From the NCBI RefSeq assembly GCF_051622035.1, contig NC_135365.1, positions 4,578,501 to 4,642,500 on the forward strand: 64,000 nucleotides of DNA, given 5' to 3'. Below are positions 23,068 to 34,211 of this stretch, in pieces (within the stretch, counting starts at the first letter, position 1; each line of letters opens with the position of its first letter). Position numbers and translations under genes: made by a program. Source of the stretch: Arctopsyche grandis. Lineage: Eukaryota > Arthropoda > Insecta > Trichoptera > Hydropsychidae. The notes beneath the pieces are model-generated. The model saw nothing but the letters and a program-made list of their open reading frames with translations. It did no database searches and had not been told where the DNA came from.

Positions 23068-26000
23068 CTGAAATCAACATTAAAGAATCAAATAAAAAAA
23101 ATAACAAATACATATAAACTACAAATTCTGTTGATTGAACGTGTATTTGTCACAGTTCAAGTGTAGATATTGTTCATTCAAGAATATACTAGTTTTTTGA
23201 CACACGAACCAATCTGGCCAGTTGTAGTATACTCAAAAGAACAAAGTGACAAACGAACTATGTAGTTTATTCATGCACAAACTATTGGACAGACGTTTAA
23301 ATATTCGCAATCGTTTATCCCATTCTCTATGTATGAGTGCTTATACTGAAATGCAATATAATATTGCAATGTGGTTTCCATAGGATTCACCATTTAACGG
23401 TGAAAAGTTTTATGCGACACCAGTTTGCGAGTCTATTTGAAGATACGTTTTGACTGTTAGCACTTAAACTATAACGAATAGTTCGTGTATGAATAAACTA
23501 GTTTGTTGATGAAAGAACCATAGTTAACACAGATTGTAAAATATATATTTACGTGTATGATATATATTTGTATTAAATTTGCGTATATTTACAGATAGTC
23601 AAATAAATCTTACCGGCAACACACCGAGGTGTGTTATAATTCCATTCTCCATCGATGCACTTGAGAAGTCGAAGTTTATTCAATTTGGTTTCCATATGAC
23701 GTATCTTACACGTGGAACTAACAAATGTACCACTCAGCATTTGACCATCACAAGGAATAGCATTCCTCTGATAAGAACACTCGAAATCAACAGTAGAGGA
23801 CTTCAACTGCTTGCACTGCTCTGAAAATCAAACATTGTTTTTAAATTTTTAAAATATCAATGTTTTGTAAAGACTACATGACATTCAAACTTACTGACAC
23901 ACTGGACTTCTGGGACCCAGTAATTGTTTTCGCAAAAACTGGCGTTACTTGGAGTGGGATTATAATTATTTTCACATTTATAAATCAGAAGTGTGGAATA
24001 ATCCACACGAATGCCTGGAGAAAGCGTTTTGCTATTTACTTTGTAAGTGCCCTTTTTTGGATAGTTTGGTAAAATGCACGACGATTGCCTTAAAATATTG
24101 TTTGTTTTCCAATTTCAAACACATTTATTAAATTTGTAGTATTTATAGTATTTAATGAATTTTCAACTAACTGAGGAACTGCTTCTGTAATAGAAGTAGT
24201 GGTAATAATATTCGGTGAAGTCACTGGTTTGTATAATGGATTTATACCAATACATAAGTCAAGCAATTCATCTGACCCGTCTATACAATCAATCACCTTA
24301 AAAAAGATACATAAATCATTTCAATTTATAAAATACAATAGACTTATAATCTTGATATAGGGCTTCAAATCAATTTAAAAAATCATAGCTGGAATTCTCA
24401 ATTACTAATCTTGTTACAAAAATATTCAAAAGAGCCAATTTTAAAGCCGACTGTCACAAATCTTGAGCCAATTCAAAGACTTGAGAAAACTAAAAAGTAT
24501 CAACTCGTTGTCTCAATATGGAATCCCTTAGTTGTTTGACACTGAAACTTTATCACAAATCTAACCTGTTTTGACTAGCTATTAATTAACTTCACTCTGC
24601 TAGCTCAGGGGCATTCCTGCCAGTCAATAATTCGTGATCCGAATTTGAACCACTTCCACTATTTGAAATTTTACTGACATTCGAGGGAACATTGAAGTAA
24701 GCTTATGTTTCCGACATAAAGCTAGATAAGTTTAATCATTAACGAACTCGTTAAAAATTACATCGGAATCTTTTGTCGAAACAAAGCGATGACAGCTAGC
24801 TATCCAGGCGCCGCATTCTGCCGTACATTCATAACTCAATTAAATATAGGTAAAGTTATTCTAATTTACTGTCTTCTAATACAAAACTAATATGACAAGC
24901 TTTAATACTTTTACATATACGTTTTGAATTCACTAATTTAGCAATATGTATATCGGTGAAATTTGTTGCCCAACAATTAAAGTGTTTTGTTCAAATCATA
25001 ACCTCGACGTAGCTATTTATATAACCTCTACGCTATTTATATTTTGCGTAAGGAAATTTCAGTTACATGTGCAAGTATATAGAGTAAAATACTCGCTTTT
25101 TTCCAACTATTACTCCTAATATTCCCAGAAAAATATCAAAAGGGTGTCTTAACTCTAAATAGCTTAGAACAAAGATGTTTTATGGTTACTAACCCTATTG
25201 CACAAAGAGTCACCATCAACGCATGCACCATAGGCACACCTGAACAGGTAAGATTGGCAAGTGTTATGCGAGCACTGCTGCAGACTTTCGTCGGAATTAT
25301 CTGCACAGTCTCCGCGACCATCACATACCAAGTCATTGTCGATGCATTCCCTGTCTGAGCACTGGAATTGGTTATTGCTAAAAAATCAAAATAGGATCTT
25401 GGGCATATTGATTTGTTGTGTACATCGTTGTGTTAAATCAAAAGTTACCTGCAACTGTTGACAGTTGGTTTCCTGCAATCTTTGTGGAGTTCGTCTGATT
25501 CGTCAGCACAATCATTCAGTCCATTGCATTTGGCATTACCATTCACACATGCACCGTAAGAGCATTGAAACAAATATGATTGGCATCTAAATAAAATATA
25601 AACATACATATATCAACTACAAGAGGCATATAAAAGTTACCGAATCTGTTTTCAAAAATATTCTGGATCAAGTTCCGTTATTACTTTTGTCCCTTATTTG
25701 TGATGGCGCTTAACATGATATCAAATGTGTTTCTTTTAAACCAAATACTGTATATTTTTGGGAACAGATGATGAAATTTGTTGTCACAGTATTTTCAAAC
25801 GTGTCTATTACGATTATTTTTCTCCATCGTAATGGCGGACTCGATTCCACATATATTGATGACGAAACCTAGCAAAATGGCAAAGTTTGAAAACGATCGG
25901 AAGAGTATGGAAAAGGACCCAAATTTCGTCAGACGAAAAAATCGAAAGCGAAGTAAGAAGATTACGGTGTGTGGACCATGAGGAGAGTGGGAATGGATAG

Positions 26001-27069
26001 CAGCGAGGCGACGCGCTGTCATCCAACTGTCAAAATTTATAATTTCACTGAGAGAAAATCCTTTTTGATCAGTATTTAAATAAAATACTGATCAAAAAGG
26101 ATTTATTTACTGATAAAAAAATATTATTAAATTAACAAAAATGAATAATTTGATGATCGTCAAACGTAAGTTTACGTGATCGTAAACGGCAGCTTTAAAC
26201 GTAATTCTCGTTTATTCGAATGATAGATTGCACATCAGATAACGAGTAACCTTTCGATGGGCACAGATGCAATTATTAAAATTAAGTTGGATCTTTCTGG
26301 CGAGTTTAATAAGGCAAGATTCGGAACTTATCGAATATTGCCTTATTAAACTCGCCTGAAAGATCCAACTCAATTTTGATAATTACCATTTTAATAATTG
26401 TATCTGTGCACATCAAAAGGTTACCCGTCATCTGATGTGCAATCTATCATTCGAGAAGATGAGAATTGCATTATTCTACTCTTCATATTGACCTACTTGA
26501 CTTTTTTATTCTATCGAATGAAAGGAATCTGAAAATCAGCCCTATTGCAGATGTGGAAGAACGAGAATAGATTGATTCAAGTGTTCCAGAACTATCGCCA
26601 GAACTGGAACTGCTAATGAGATGATGGAATCAGTTTAATCCTCATATAAAACATACATACGTACCTCATATTATGACAGTTAGCGAAAATCTCGTCAGAC
26701 TTATCCACGCAGTTTGGTATACCGTTGCATCGATCCACTGATTGGATGCAACCACCATCATTACACTTCCAACTGAGTGTACTATGTTTTATGAAAAAAG
26801 TGATTAAACCATTAATAAAATAGTCTACCATAGCTTTTGATTTGTTATACTTTGAACAACTGAGTACTCTCATTCACCTGCATTCACTTGTCGTTTGTCT
26901 GACATTTCTAAACAACACTGGATTGATGTGGCTTGAGTTATGAGAATTGCTGAAAATCATTGTCAATTAAGTATTTAAACGGAAATCAATTGGAATCTCA
27001 TTTACAAATACCTAGTTTCAAATTTGTCATTTAGATCATTAGTCCGTAAGTGTGTGGTCACTGGAAACA
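20809..27069 (-). CDS. modSP: Gene 2: HP14/ModSP-like modular serine protease paralogue (exon 1 not found)
   Basis: Inverted paralogue of gene 1. Exons in transcript order: 27069-27012, 26949-26878, 26781-26665, 25586-25449, 25377-25194, 24296-24172, 24088-23895, 23820-23614, 23067-22909, 21724-21600, 21519-21340, 21271-21106, 21017-20809. All have AG/GT borders and the same phases as gene 1, giving 1934 bases open throughout. Differences in exon length are all multiples of three. Domain order equals gene 1: N-terminal linker, four LDLa, Sushi, wonton-like, S1 protease with [13 protein letters not shown] and GDSGGG. The protein looks functional except that no signal-peptide exon was found upstream of 27069, where intron 1 has received a LINE end at 27181-27480. 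The exon may lie further upstream beyond 28 kb, be diverged, or be lost. Confidence 0.85.
21785..22620 (+). repeat. Family Z repeat split by a family U insertion (gene 2 intron 10)
   Basis: Family Z sequence at 21785-21960 (TTGAACCACTTCTAATATTTAG) resumes at 22495 (TTAACGAAGTCATTAAAATTTAC). Between them lies family U, about 21972-22490, which begins ACACTGTTCGAC and contains TTGATTGGCTCGAGATTC and TTGGTGTTGTTCGGTCGAT. The other U copy is at 49330-49835 on the - strand. Both are non-coding and of unknown class. Confidence 0.72.
23262..23501. mobile_element. MITE-like element in gene 2 intron 9
   Basis: Arms GTAGTTTATTCATGCACAAAC at 23262 and its near complement ending at 23501 (three mismatches over 25 bases) flank about 190 bases without coding potential. 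Exact ends and target duplication unclear; similarity continues irregularly outside the arms. Confidence 0.55.
23614..24088 (-). CDS. Gene 2 exons 8-9: Sushi/CCP and wonton-like domains
   Basis: Exon 8 (24088-23895, 194 bases, same length as gene 1) carries the Sushi cysteines and the conserved Trp near the end ([10 protein letters not shown]). Exon 9 (23820-23614, one codon longer than gene 1) has all the cysteines of the wonton-like module and ends in [10 protein letters not shown]. Both lie in the same order and phase as in gene 1. Confidence 0.8.
24172..26781 (-). CDS. Gene 2 exons 4-7: four LDLa repeats
   Basis: Exon 4 (26781-26665) encodes LDLa1 with [13 protein letters not shown]. Exon 5 (25586-25449) encodes LDLa2, about nine substitutions from gene 1. 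Exon 6 (25377-25194) differs from gene 1 by a single silent change. Exon 7 (24296-24172) completes LDLa4 with [12 protein letters not shown]. In exon 7 I place the donor at GTTAGT (24171-24166), which keeps the exon at 125 bases as in gene 1; the linker has fewer Thr. Intron 4 contains two long palindromes at 26056-26475. Confidence 0.84.
24580..24850 (+). repeat. Family Z repeat in gene 2 intron 6
   Basis: Counterpart of 13845-14088 in gene 1, same orientation relative to the gene. Contains TTTGAACCACTTCCACTATTTG and GATGACAGCTAGCTATCC. Confidence 0.72.
25795..25945 (-). repeat. Family S repeat, partial, in gene 2 intron 4
   Basis: Reverse-strand copy with GGCAAAGTTTGAAAACGATCGG and GTAATGGCGGACTCG. 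It runs on into a less AT-rich segment at 25950-26030. Confidence 0.72.
26056..26104. repeat. Perfect 22-bp palindrome with 5-base loop
   Basis: Arms 26056-26077 and 26083-26104 are exactly complementary (core CCTTTTTGATCAGTATTT). In the gene 2 intron 4 transcript this would form a stable hairpin, but it could equally form the end of a foldback element. Confidence 0.9.
26202..26475. mobile_element. Long foldback palindrome (arms about 120-140 bases) in gene 2 intron 4
   Basis: The left arm (GAATGATAGATTGCACATCAG ... AGTTGGATCTTTCTGGCGAG) and the right arm are largely complementary down to a loop of about 8 bases at 26325-26332. Arms differ by small insertions (right arm has ATAATTACC-like extra bases) and a few substitutions. 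It has no coding capacity. Best read as a foldback-type MITE. Confidence 0.82.
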
Positions 27070-27180
27070 CTGCAAAAGGTTTTATTTAGAAGATAAGTTT
27101 ATAAGTTCATACTATAAGGTTATAAAGAAAATAAGTTTATATTTTATAGCTTTTTATTTTTATGATTATTTATTAATTTA

Positions 27181-27480
27181 TAGTTAGTTTTGGACCATTG
27201 TGGCATTACAGGAAGAACCTAATGCGCCATAATGGCCTACATTTGATAAAGAAAAACAAAAAATAAAATACATAAAATAAAAAGCAAAAATGCAAAGGCA
27301 GAAAAACATGATAAATGAAAAATAAAAAAAGAAAACAAAAGAAAAATAATACATAAGAAAAAAATAAAAAATAAACAAATGTTATTATTTTGTTTCTTTT
27401 CTGTTATATTTTTGACCATTGTGGCGCATTAGGAATTCCTGTAAAGCTACAATGGTCCAAAATTAAAAATAAAATAAAAT
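27181..27480 (-). mobile_element. LINE 3' UTR with terminal hairpin in the expected intron 1 of gene 2
   Basis: On the - strand the sequence ends in GTAGGCCATTATGGCGCATTA ... TGCCACAATGGTCC, matching the LINE 3' end at 2195-2249, preceded by T-rich DNA like 1920-2190. A second hairpin-like copy lies at 27411-27465 on the + strand (GACCATTGTGGCGCATTAGG), so two copies face each other. Confidence 0.8.
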
Positions 27481-29455
27481 AAAATAATAGTATCAATAGT
27501 TCATATTATTTTATGAAAAATACGCGAAATAATTTAGGAATCGTATTGTTTATACATATTTTTGTAATAATATTATTACATATATTTTTGAATGGAAATC
27601 CCAATGATAGTCAGACATTGACGATTCAAAGGCCACACATTTTTAATATAGCTGTCAACGAGAGTATTTCTACTTATACATATAATTGAATACAGCCATT
27701 ACAATCCATTTATGTGTGTTATTTGGAAAAAATAAATTTATATTTTCGTAATTATTAAGTGATGTCAATGTCTTTTGATCTGTAGATTTGAACGTTATTT
27801 TCGTTTATTTACAAATGAAGTTGCCCAGCTTTGCTCGGATGATTGAAAGTTGAAAAAAATGGCTCAGAATCTTTTGATGTTTTAAATTATATTGTATGAC
27901 TGTATGATTATGACATCATTCAGTTTTTTCATAAATATAAATGCAGTTGCAACAAAATGGAGAGAAAAGATCTTCAGATTTTTTGAAACCGAAAATTCTG
28001 AGATTCAAGTATATTCTTAAAACTGTTACAACAGTTTTACAATTAAATAATATATAAATTTTATTAAATAAATAATATATAAAACCAAACAACGAAGTAA
28101 GGGCTGAATTGTTTAGTTAAAAAAAATATGTATGTATGAAATGAAAATCATATTTTCGAGAAAAAAACGAAGTCATAAATTTGTGACTATCGTGAATATT
28201 AAATTTATCAATTTTATTTTTAAATTACCTTTAATATTTTAAGAAAGAATCGCAGAACACATATATACAAGTATTTTTATTTGATAAACAATATTTTTAT
28301 TTGATACACAAATAAAATTGTGTATCAAATTCTAATTCACACTTTATAAATATGTATCGATGGTTTGGTGCACAGATACTGTATGTCCATTTTTTAATTT
28401 TTATCTAAAATATACACAGATATTGTATCTCCATTTGTATATTTTAAACTTAAATTCTAAGCCATCGATATACAAAAAATTCAAAATACATACATGTATG
28501 TTTATTTGAAATTCAAAGACTGATCGAAAATCAATTTATTAATTACGGTAGTGAAACTGTATTGAATGAAATCATTTTTCAAATATATTTGTTAAAATAT
28601 AACATTTTTATCTACATATAAACAATAACGTATAAAAATGGATTCTGTGGATTTGGCATTTTTAATTATAAGTATGTGATCAAATTGATTTTTAAATCAC
28701 CTGATGGTGCAAAGATTATTATATCCAAGACAAAACTAATAAGGGACGTCTTCCTGATTTTTTGGATTTTCAGCATGTTTGCCGATGACGATCACTCGCC
28801 ACAACAATCTAAGACTCAATGATCAAAAATCTCAACAGACATTTCTGATGCAACGCTAGCCTTGTAAGTAGCAAACAAATGAATACATTCATTCACATTC
28901 ATGGAATATGGTAGAATATTTTGGTCTGTATTTAATTGGTCAGTAACTTTAAATACTTTTGGTCAGGGCTGACGAGAGGGGGGGGGGGGCTGTTATATCA
29001 TAATTTCTTATTCAATTATTTAAAAAAGTAGCAACCAACATATGTATATGTTTGTATTTTTCTAATAGTTCTGATAGATTTTTGGCATATTAAAAATATG
29101 GGGCCGGAATTATTTTTCCCAGGGCCCGGAATCCCTCACATCTGCCCTGAAATTGTTATAAAAGGTCAATTAGTATAAATTGACGGTTTAATATTGACAT
29201 GTAAGAAATTTGACATGTATGAAGTTTTGTTTCCAATTTACGCATAGTTGAACTTATTTAATTATTTATTTTCATAATTCTTCTTTTCTTACATTTTAAT
29301 TTTTTCTATATTTTTGTTTGTTTAAGCATTTTTACTTTATCTATGTACGTAGTAACAAAAGATGAGGTTTTGTGATCTTGCAAAAATTTGAAGTCGAGAT
29401 TTTGACTGATTCGAACTCAGAATCGATCAGACCTCAGAACTCAGAATGTACATAC
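27480..29455. other. AT-rich stretch; expected location of the missing exon 1 of gene 2
   Basis: I searched the - strand by eye for a signal-peptide exon ending in G before GT and found none convincing. A G run lies at 28980-28989. The GC-rich words GGGCCGGAA and CAGGGCCCGGAATCCC at 29100-29135 look like part of a common dispersed repeat. No other feature seen. Confidence 0.4.
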
Positions 29456-29459
29456 ATAC

Positions 29460-29590
29460 GTGCGCGTGCCTATAAATTACATAACATTATATTTACATAT
29501 ATATAGCATATAACTTTATTTTAATTCGTGTATCAATTCCTTTCCGAAACCACCCGTTGAAATCAACGGACACAACTTTCATAATGCAGA
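29460..29590 (-). repeat. Element end with CCGTTGATTTCAACGG palindrome, copy 1
   Basis: Shares TTTTAATTCGTGTATCAATTCC and ACCCGTTGAAATCAACGG with 60425-60485, and a related end with 41215-41300. The palindrome seems to mark one end of a dispersed element; strand is arbitrary. Confidence 0.6.
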
Positions 29591-29594
29591 AATG

Positions 29595-31045
29595 TGGACT
29601 TTTGCCACTTTCAATTAAAGCGGCATATTATAAACAGATTTTTTCAAAAAATAACATTTGCAACTTCATTATTATTCTATTTGAAATGTTTCTTTCACTG
29701 TAGGAGACTTGGGTATTCATAGAATCCTATTTTTTTTAAATAGGCCTGGCGAGAGCGACTCGTCTCGTTTGACTTTCGCCAATTTATAATATATTCAAAA
29801 AATGTTAATAATTCGTACGTTACGCCACCGGCTTTATAAAACGACAAGGGAGAAGTGTAGGACAGCAAAAAAAAAAGCACAAGTGAGCACTACGTTCCTT
29901 AACCGAATTAGGATAATTTCGAGTGCTGCCGTTTGGATTTTCTTCTCTTTTTCCCCGCTTTGCCGAGAAAAGAAAAATAACGCTAGGCGTTTACGCTCGC
30001 TCGCATCGCGCTTTTAAAAGCTCCAGGCCAGATTAAATTTAACGACAGAGTCCCATCCAAAAATCGAAAAATTCTTTAAATACACCGGAAATGAGAGATT
30101 TCAAATAAATTTTTAAACGACGACTGGTGTAAGTGCTCATCGTTTGCGATTTGCGATAAAAGGCGATTATTCAATTGCGAACGTAGCAATCAAATCATGA
30201 AAGCCGAGCGGAATCGTTGAGGCCGATCTTTTGCTCCGTTTGGCATTATTAAACTGTTACTGTGCGCTTATTTAATTTCATAATCGTATTTTACGTGACG
30301 AGTCGCATGAGGTGTTTAATGGTAAGAACACAACACTCAAAAGTGAAGTACGGGACGCGCACGTGAACTCCAGCGGTGAGAGGCGTGTCTTTACGCCACA
30401 GGAGATGCCCATATCAAGGTCGCACCCACGTGCATATGAAATTCGTACGATCTTGTTTTTTCGCTCTTACATTATTTCAAATATGGAAATCACCGCTATC
30501 GATCCCTGTTAAAACAAGAATAAAATATCTGTGGTACAGAGTGGATTACATTTAAAGTTATTTTTGTAAAATATATTTGTCGATACACTCGCGCATACAA
30601 ACATAACATAAATACATTTACATATACATACATACAAACTTGCATACATAAATCCCGTAGTTTTTTATATATAGTGTGTCAAAATTTTAATATATTCGTT
30701 TTAAATATTTTAATTATAGTTTGAAAATTGTATCTAATTTATTTACTCAGTATTGAAGTTTACAAAACTATTATTTATTTTGTATTGAATTCATAAATAT
30801 TTATTCCAGTTTTATTTATTCAATTTTAATTTAAACTTTCATTAAATAATTTCAAATTTTATATAAAACTAAATGGTGTGATTTAAATTTCAATACAAAA
30901 TGCCTAACTGTTGTCATTCAAAGTTTGTGGAAAAATTATGAACATACATACATACATACATATGTACAGAAATGAATACAGGAGGGGGGAGGGACAAATT
31001 CTAGGTATTGATTATTTTCATAATTACCTTCTTTAAAAAAAAAAT
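29595..31045. other. No gene recognised; less AT-rich island (about 29800-30520)
   Basis: CG-containing unique-looking sequence without conserved protein motif. Several open frames of 60-70 codons overlap on this island but none has a motif or good splice context. CATA microsatellite pieces at 30600-30650 and 30940-30965. Confidence 0.45.
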
Positions 31046-31052
31046 GTCTGTC

Positions 31053-31428
31053 ACCAGCAGTGTAGGCTAGTGGTTAGCATATTATGCGTTCGAGCGGAGT
31101 GGTCACGGTTCGATTCCCGCTAGTAGCTGTTGACCAGACCTTGGTTTGTGACTTCAGGTCGATCGATTCCTTTCAATTTTCCGATTTTTCAAATTTTCAT
31201 TTAAACGGTTCCTGTGTATTGGAATCTCCTTTCCAATCTCTTTTACAAATCTCAGATAATTCAGCGTCTCGAAGCTCACCTTCATCCTGCAAAAATTTCA
31301 TATTGTATAATGCTGGTATTGATTATATTGATCGTATTGTATCTGTATAAGTACACTCGTTGCTTTTGAGTGACATGTAAAGACCAAAGTACATGTTCGA
31401 TTGAAATAAAATAAAATATCATCTACAT
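31053..31428 (+). mobile_element. tRNA-SINE, type B head, tail (ii)
   Basis: Head CCAGCAGTGTAGGCTAGTGG, B box CGGTTCGATTCCCGC, body, and a tail with GTACACTCGTTGCTTTTGAG ... GTACATGTTCGATTGAAATA followed by AAATAAAATA. Tail (ii) differs from tail (i). It abuts a LINE reverse-transcriptase fragment. Confidence 0.88.
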
Positions 31429-31429
31429 A

Positions 31430-31575
31430 CAATAAAGCACAAACATCACGATCAAAAATATCAATAACATCATTACTGAATAGAGAAAATAATAAAGGTC
31501 CAAAATGAGATCCTTGCGGAATACCATTTATAGTGATAAAATAGACATCTCTTTTCCAATCAATATATGTACATC
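31430..31575 (-). mobile_element. LINE reverse-transcriptase core fragment with YVDD motif
   Basis: The - strand reads NGIPQGSHFGPLLFSLF, then SNDVIDIFDRDVCALLYVDD in one open frame. The catalytic motif region (YVDD) is intact; the fragment is cut at the SINE tail. Jockey-like by the GIPQGSxxGPLLF signature. Confidence 0.85.
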
Positions 31576-31894
31576 TAAGCCCGCTTTAAAGGTCACGGAA
31601 TTTGACCCTTAAAGCCCTCATCATGAGGCCACCACCCCCCCAACGAATAAAGTCCAAGAGACCCTTTCGTCGGAGAACGAGACGGTTGTTCATGAATATC
31701 GCACAAGAACAACCGCACATCACTGTTCTAATAAAAAAACCACACTGTACATAACCAAGTACAAAATTAACAACAACGCATGAACACATAAAGCGCGCAT
31801 GCGGTAGGAAACAAAACCAGAGATGTGCCGTGCGAATGCACGCACACCTCAAGTAAACATACATGTACGCATATTATGTGCATAAGCACGCAAG

Positions 31895-32035
31895 CGCACA
31901 CACACACACACCCACACATACACACACACACACATATATATACACACACACACAAACACACACATACACACACACATAAACCACAAATACATACACTCAC
32001 CTAAAAAGCAAACGCACACTCACACACACACACAT
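31895..32035. repeat. CA microsatellite
   Basis: Interrupted (CA)n with TATATA and CATA interruptions. The preceding 31576-31890 shows no feature I can support; open frames there and across the repeat are compositional. Confidence 0.93.
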
Positions 32036-32094
32036 TCACAGAATATAATATAAAAAATTAAAAAAAAAATTAATTAACACATAAATGCTTTTGA

Positions 32095-32516
32095 AATTAA
32101 GTTAAGTAGTAGCATCCAGGGGAACACAGCTTCCCAAAGCATTCCGCGAACTTTTCGAAAGCTTTAAACGATGCTTTACTCATTATTAGATCCCCATGAT
32201 GTAGGGGGCCAATGAGAGAACCCCTGACGCTGTCCAGCAGAACCCTCCTCTCAGCCTCCATCCCAGGACAGGACCACAGAATATGATCTGCATCCTGCTC
32301 CGGAAAAGAATACGGACAAAAGGACTCAGATACCAAGCCCATAGATGCGAGCACGCCGTTAAAGTGGCCATGACCAGTTAAAAATTGACTGCTCCAAAAA
32401 CTAGGCGACAGCCAATCACGCTCAAGGCGTGAAGTGACCCTCGGAAAAAACAAATAGGTTTGTCTACCTTTAGAGGAACAATCCCATCTAAGTTGAATAT
32501 ATGTACATATATACAT
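32095..32516 (-). mobile_element. R1-like LINE, C-terminal end of the polyprotein
   Basis: An open - strand frame (139 codons) shows SSKGRQTYLFFPRVTSRLER, FWSSQFLTGHGHFNGVLASM and EQDADHILWSCPGMEAER, the region behind RNase H in R1/LOA-type LINEs. It ends with TAA near 32097 and a T-rich stretch. A solo LTR begins directly at its broken edge (32519). Confidence 0.85.
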
Positions 32517-32518
32517 AT

Positions 32519-32938
32519 TGTTACGTATACTAAAAAGAGCCGCCAGTTAGTTGCAATCGGATTAGGCCGGGTAGCCTCCCAGAGACTGTGTTACCGTTAT
32601 AATTGGTTTCGGGGATTATCGGCAAACTAAGTGCTGTCGGCTAAACAATGGCGTAGTAGCGGCACTCGGTCCCGTGGAGTTCTCAAAAGTGACCGATACC
32701 TTGGTACCGTGGGACCGAATGTCGTGGGAATACATATAGTACGTGACCATAACAATAGGTAAACAAATTAGACGTCGAAGATGTCCTGAGAGATCTATCC
32801 CTTATAAGGCGATACTTAGGCGATATCAAGCCATTCTGGACTGAGCACTGCCAGTGCGTGTATCTCCTTAATCATCAATAAATGCTGTGAGACGACTTTG
32901 GCGTTTTACTTGGATCCTCCACCCACCCCTACGCAACA
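32519..32938 (+). mobile_element. Solo LTR 2 with ATAT target duplication
   Basis: TGTTACGTATAC ... CTACGCAACA, 420 bases, flanked on both sides by ATAT (32515-32518 and 32939-32942). Same family as 11544-11973, with no internal region. Confidence 0.9.
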
Positions 32939-32965
32939 ATATAAATAATATATGTACATGTAAAT

Positions 32966-33302
32966 AAAACCAGCAGCGTGGACTAGTGGTTAGCATATTA
33001 TGCTTTCGAGCAGAGTGGTCACAGTTCGATTCTTATTCAGATTCAGATTTTCTGATTCTGCTTTTCATTGAAACAGCTCCTGTAAATTGGCATCTTCTTT
33101 CTTATCTCTCTTGCAAATTTCAACTATTCAGCGTCTTGAGGTTCGCTAATTTATATAATAAAATGCTGCGAAAATATCTCCATAGATGTCACTGTGGATG
33201 ATGCTTGTATGAAGTCGCGTTGTATTATTGTGTTGTACCTGGATTAGTACACTCTTCTGTAAAAGCGGGTGTACATGTTCGATTGAAATAAAATAAAATA
33301 AA
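32966..33302 (+). mobile_element. tRNA-SINE, type B head, tail (ii)
   Basis: ACCAGCAGCGTGGACTAGTGG head, B box CAGTTCGATTC, shortened body, CATAGATGTCACTGTGGATG segment and tail GTGTACATGTTCGATTGAAAT with AAATAAAATAAA. Confidence 0.88.
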
Positions 33303-34210
33303 TACTGGGGCCTACAAACGAATTTTAATTGAATGGTATTATTAACCTATTCGAGATAGTTTGACGATCGCTGGACCATGACACGCTAATTTGCTTGCAT
33401 ACAACACACACACACATACCCAAAAAAGCATGCATATTGGAATTTGGTGATTGTTAAAGCAGGATAATTAGTCGACGCTTCATCAGTGTGGTTAAATACG
33501 ATCGGTTTCGGCGCATTTTACTTATGGACAGTTTACACCGACTGACAAGCAGGAAAGTTTGAAGATGTCGACGTTTTGTTTTCACAGCTAATTTCAAGCA
33601 CGGTTCAAAGTGAGCCATTTTAGCTGCGGTTTTGTCACATCACACGTTGCGGGTTCGCTCGTTAACGCCAAATGACTTGTGGGATTGTGTTGCATTATCC
33701 GCGAAAGCTTCCTCGTGACACTTGTATGGAGCTCGCGATTTGAAATTTCAAACTCTCATCCGTTTAATGGAGCTTTGCGGAATACTCGGTGCAAAAATGA
33801 ACCAGTTCCAAACTTGGGAAATCCGGGAAAATCGACTTGGAATCGTGAAAAATGGTCCGCACGTACATATGTAAGCGATAGACTATGATGAATAAAATTT
33901 TACTCGTGCCGTTAGGATTACATTATTGTATTAAATTCGTCATCAATTTCTAACGACATTTACTGCAAGGTTTTATATTCTCATTACGACGCTTTACAGC
34001 ACTCAAGGTCGCATGTAATTATATTATTATTGACAGCGGGTTGCTTCATTGCAGTAAAATGTTTATTGCTAATAAATTTCCATAAAGTTGAACGTTCATA
34101 TTTGTAAGGAGAAAAGTTTTATACGTGAGTGAAATTGAAGTATACATTAATTTTAATAAGCAAAGTACTTTTCTTATTTATCCACATATTGTGTGTTTAA
34201 TATTTATGCT
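33303..34210. other. No gene recognised; less AT-rich island (about 33330-33900)
   Basis: Unique-looking CG-containing sequence with an open frame at 33679-33885 but no known motif or splice structure. Confidence 0.4.
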
Positions 34211-34211
34211 T

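Noticed and set aside
25778..26026. Basic open frames around 25.8-26.0 kb
   Set aside because: They lie in a copy of the non-coding repeat family S, inside an intron of gene 2, and are not shared by other copies.
31586..32000. Cys/Val-rich frames near the CA repeat
   Set aside because: They arise from (TG)n on the - strand and show no conserved spacing or motif.
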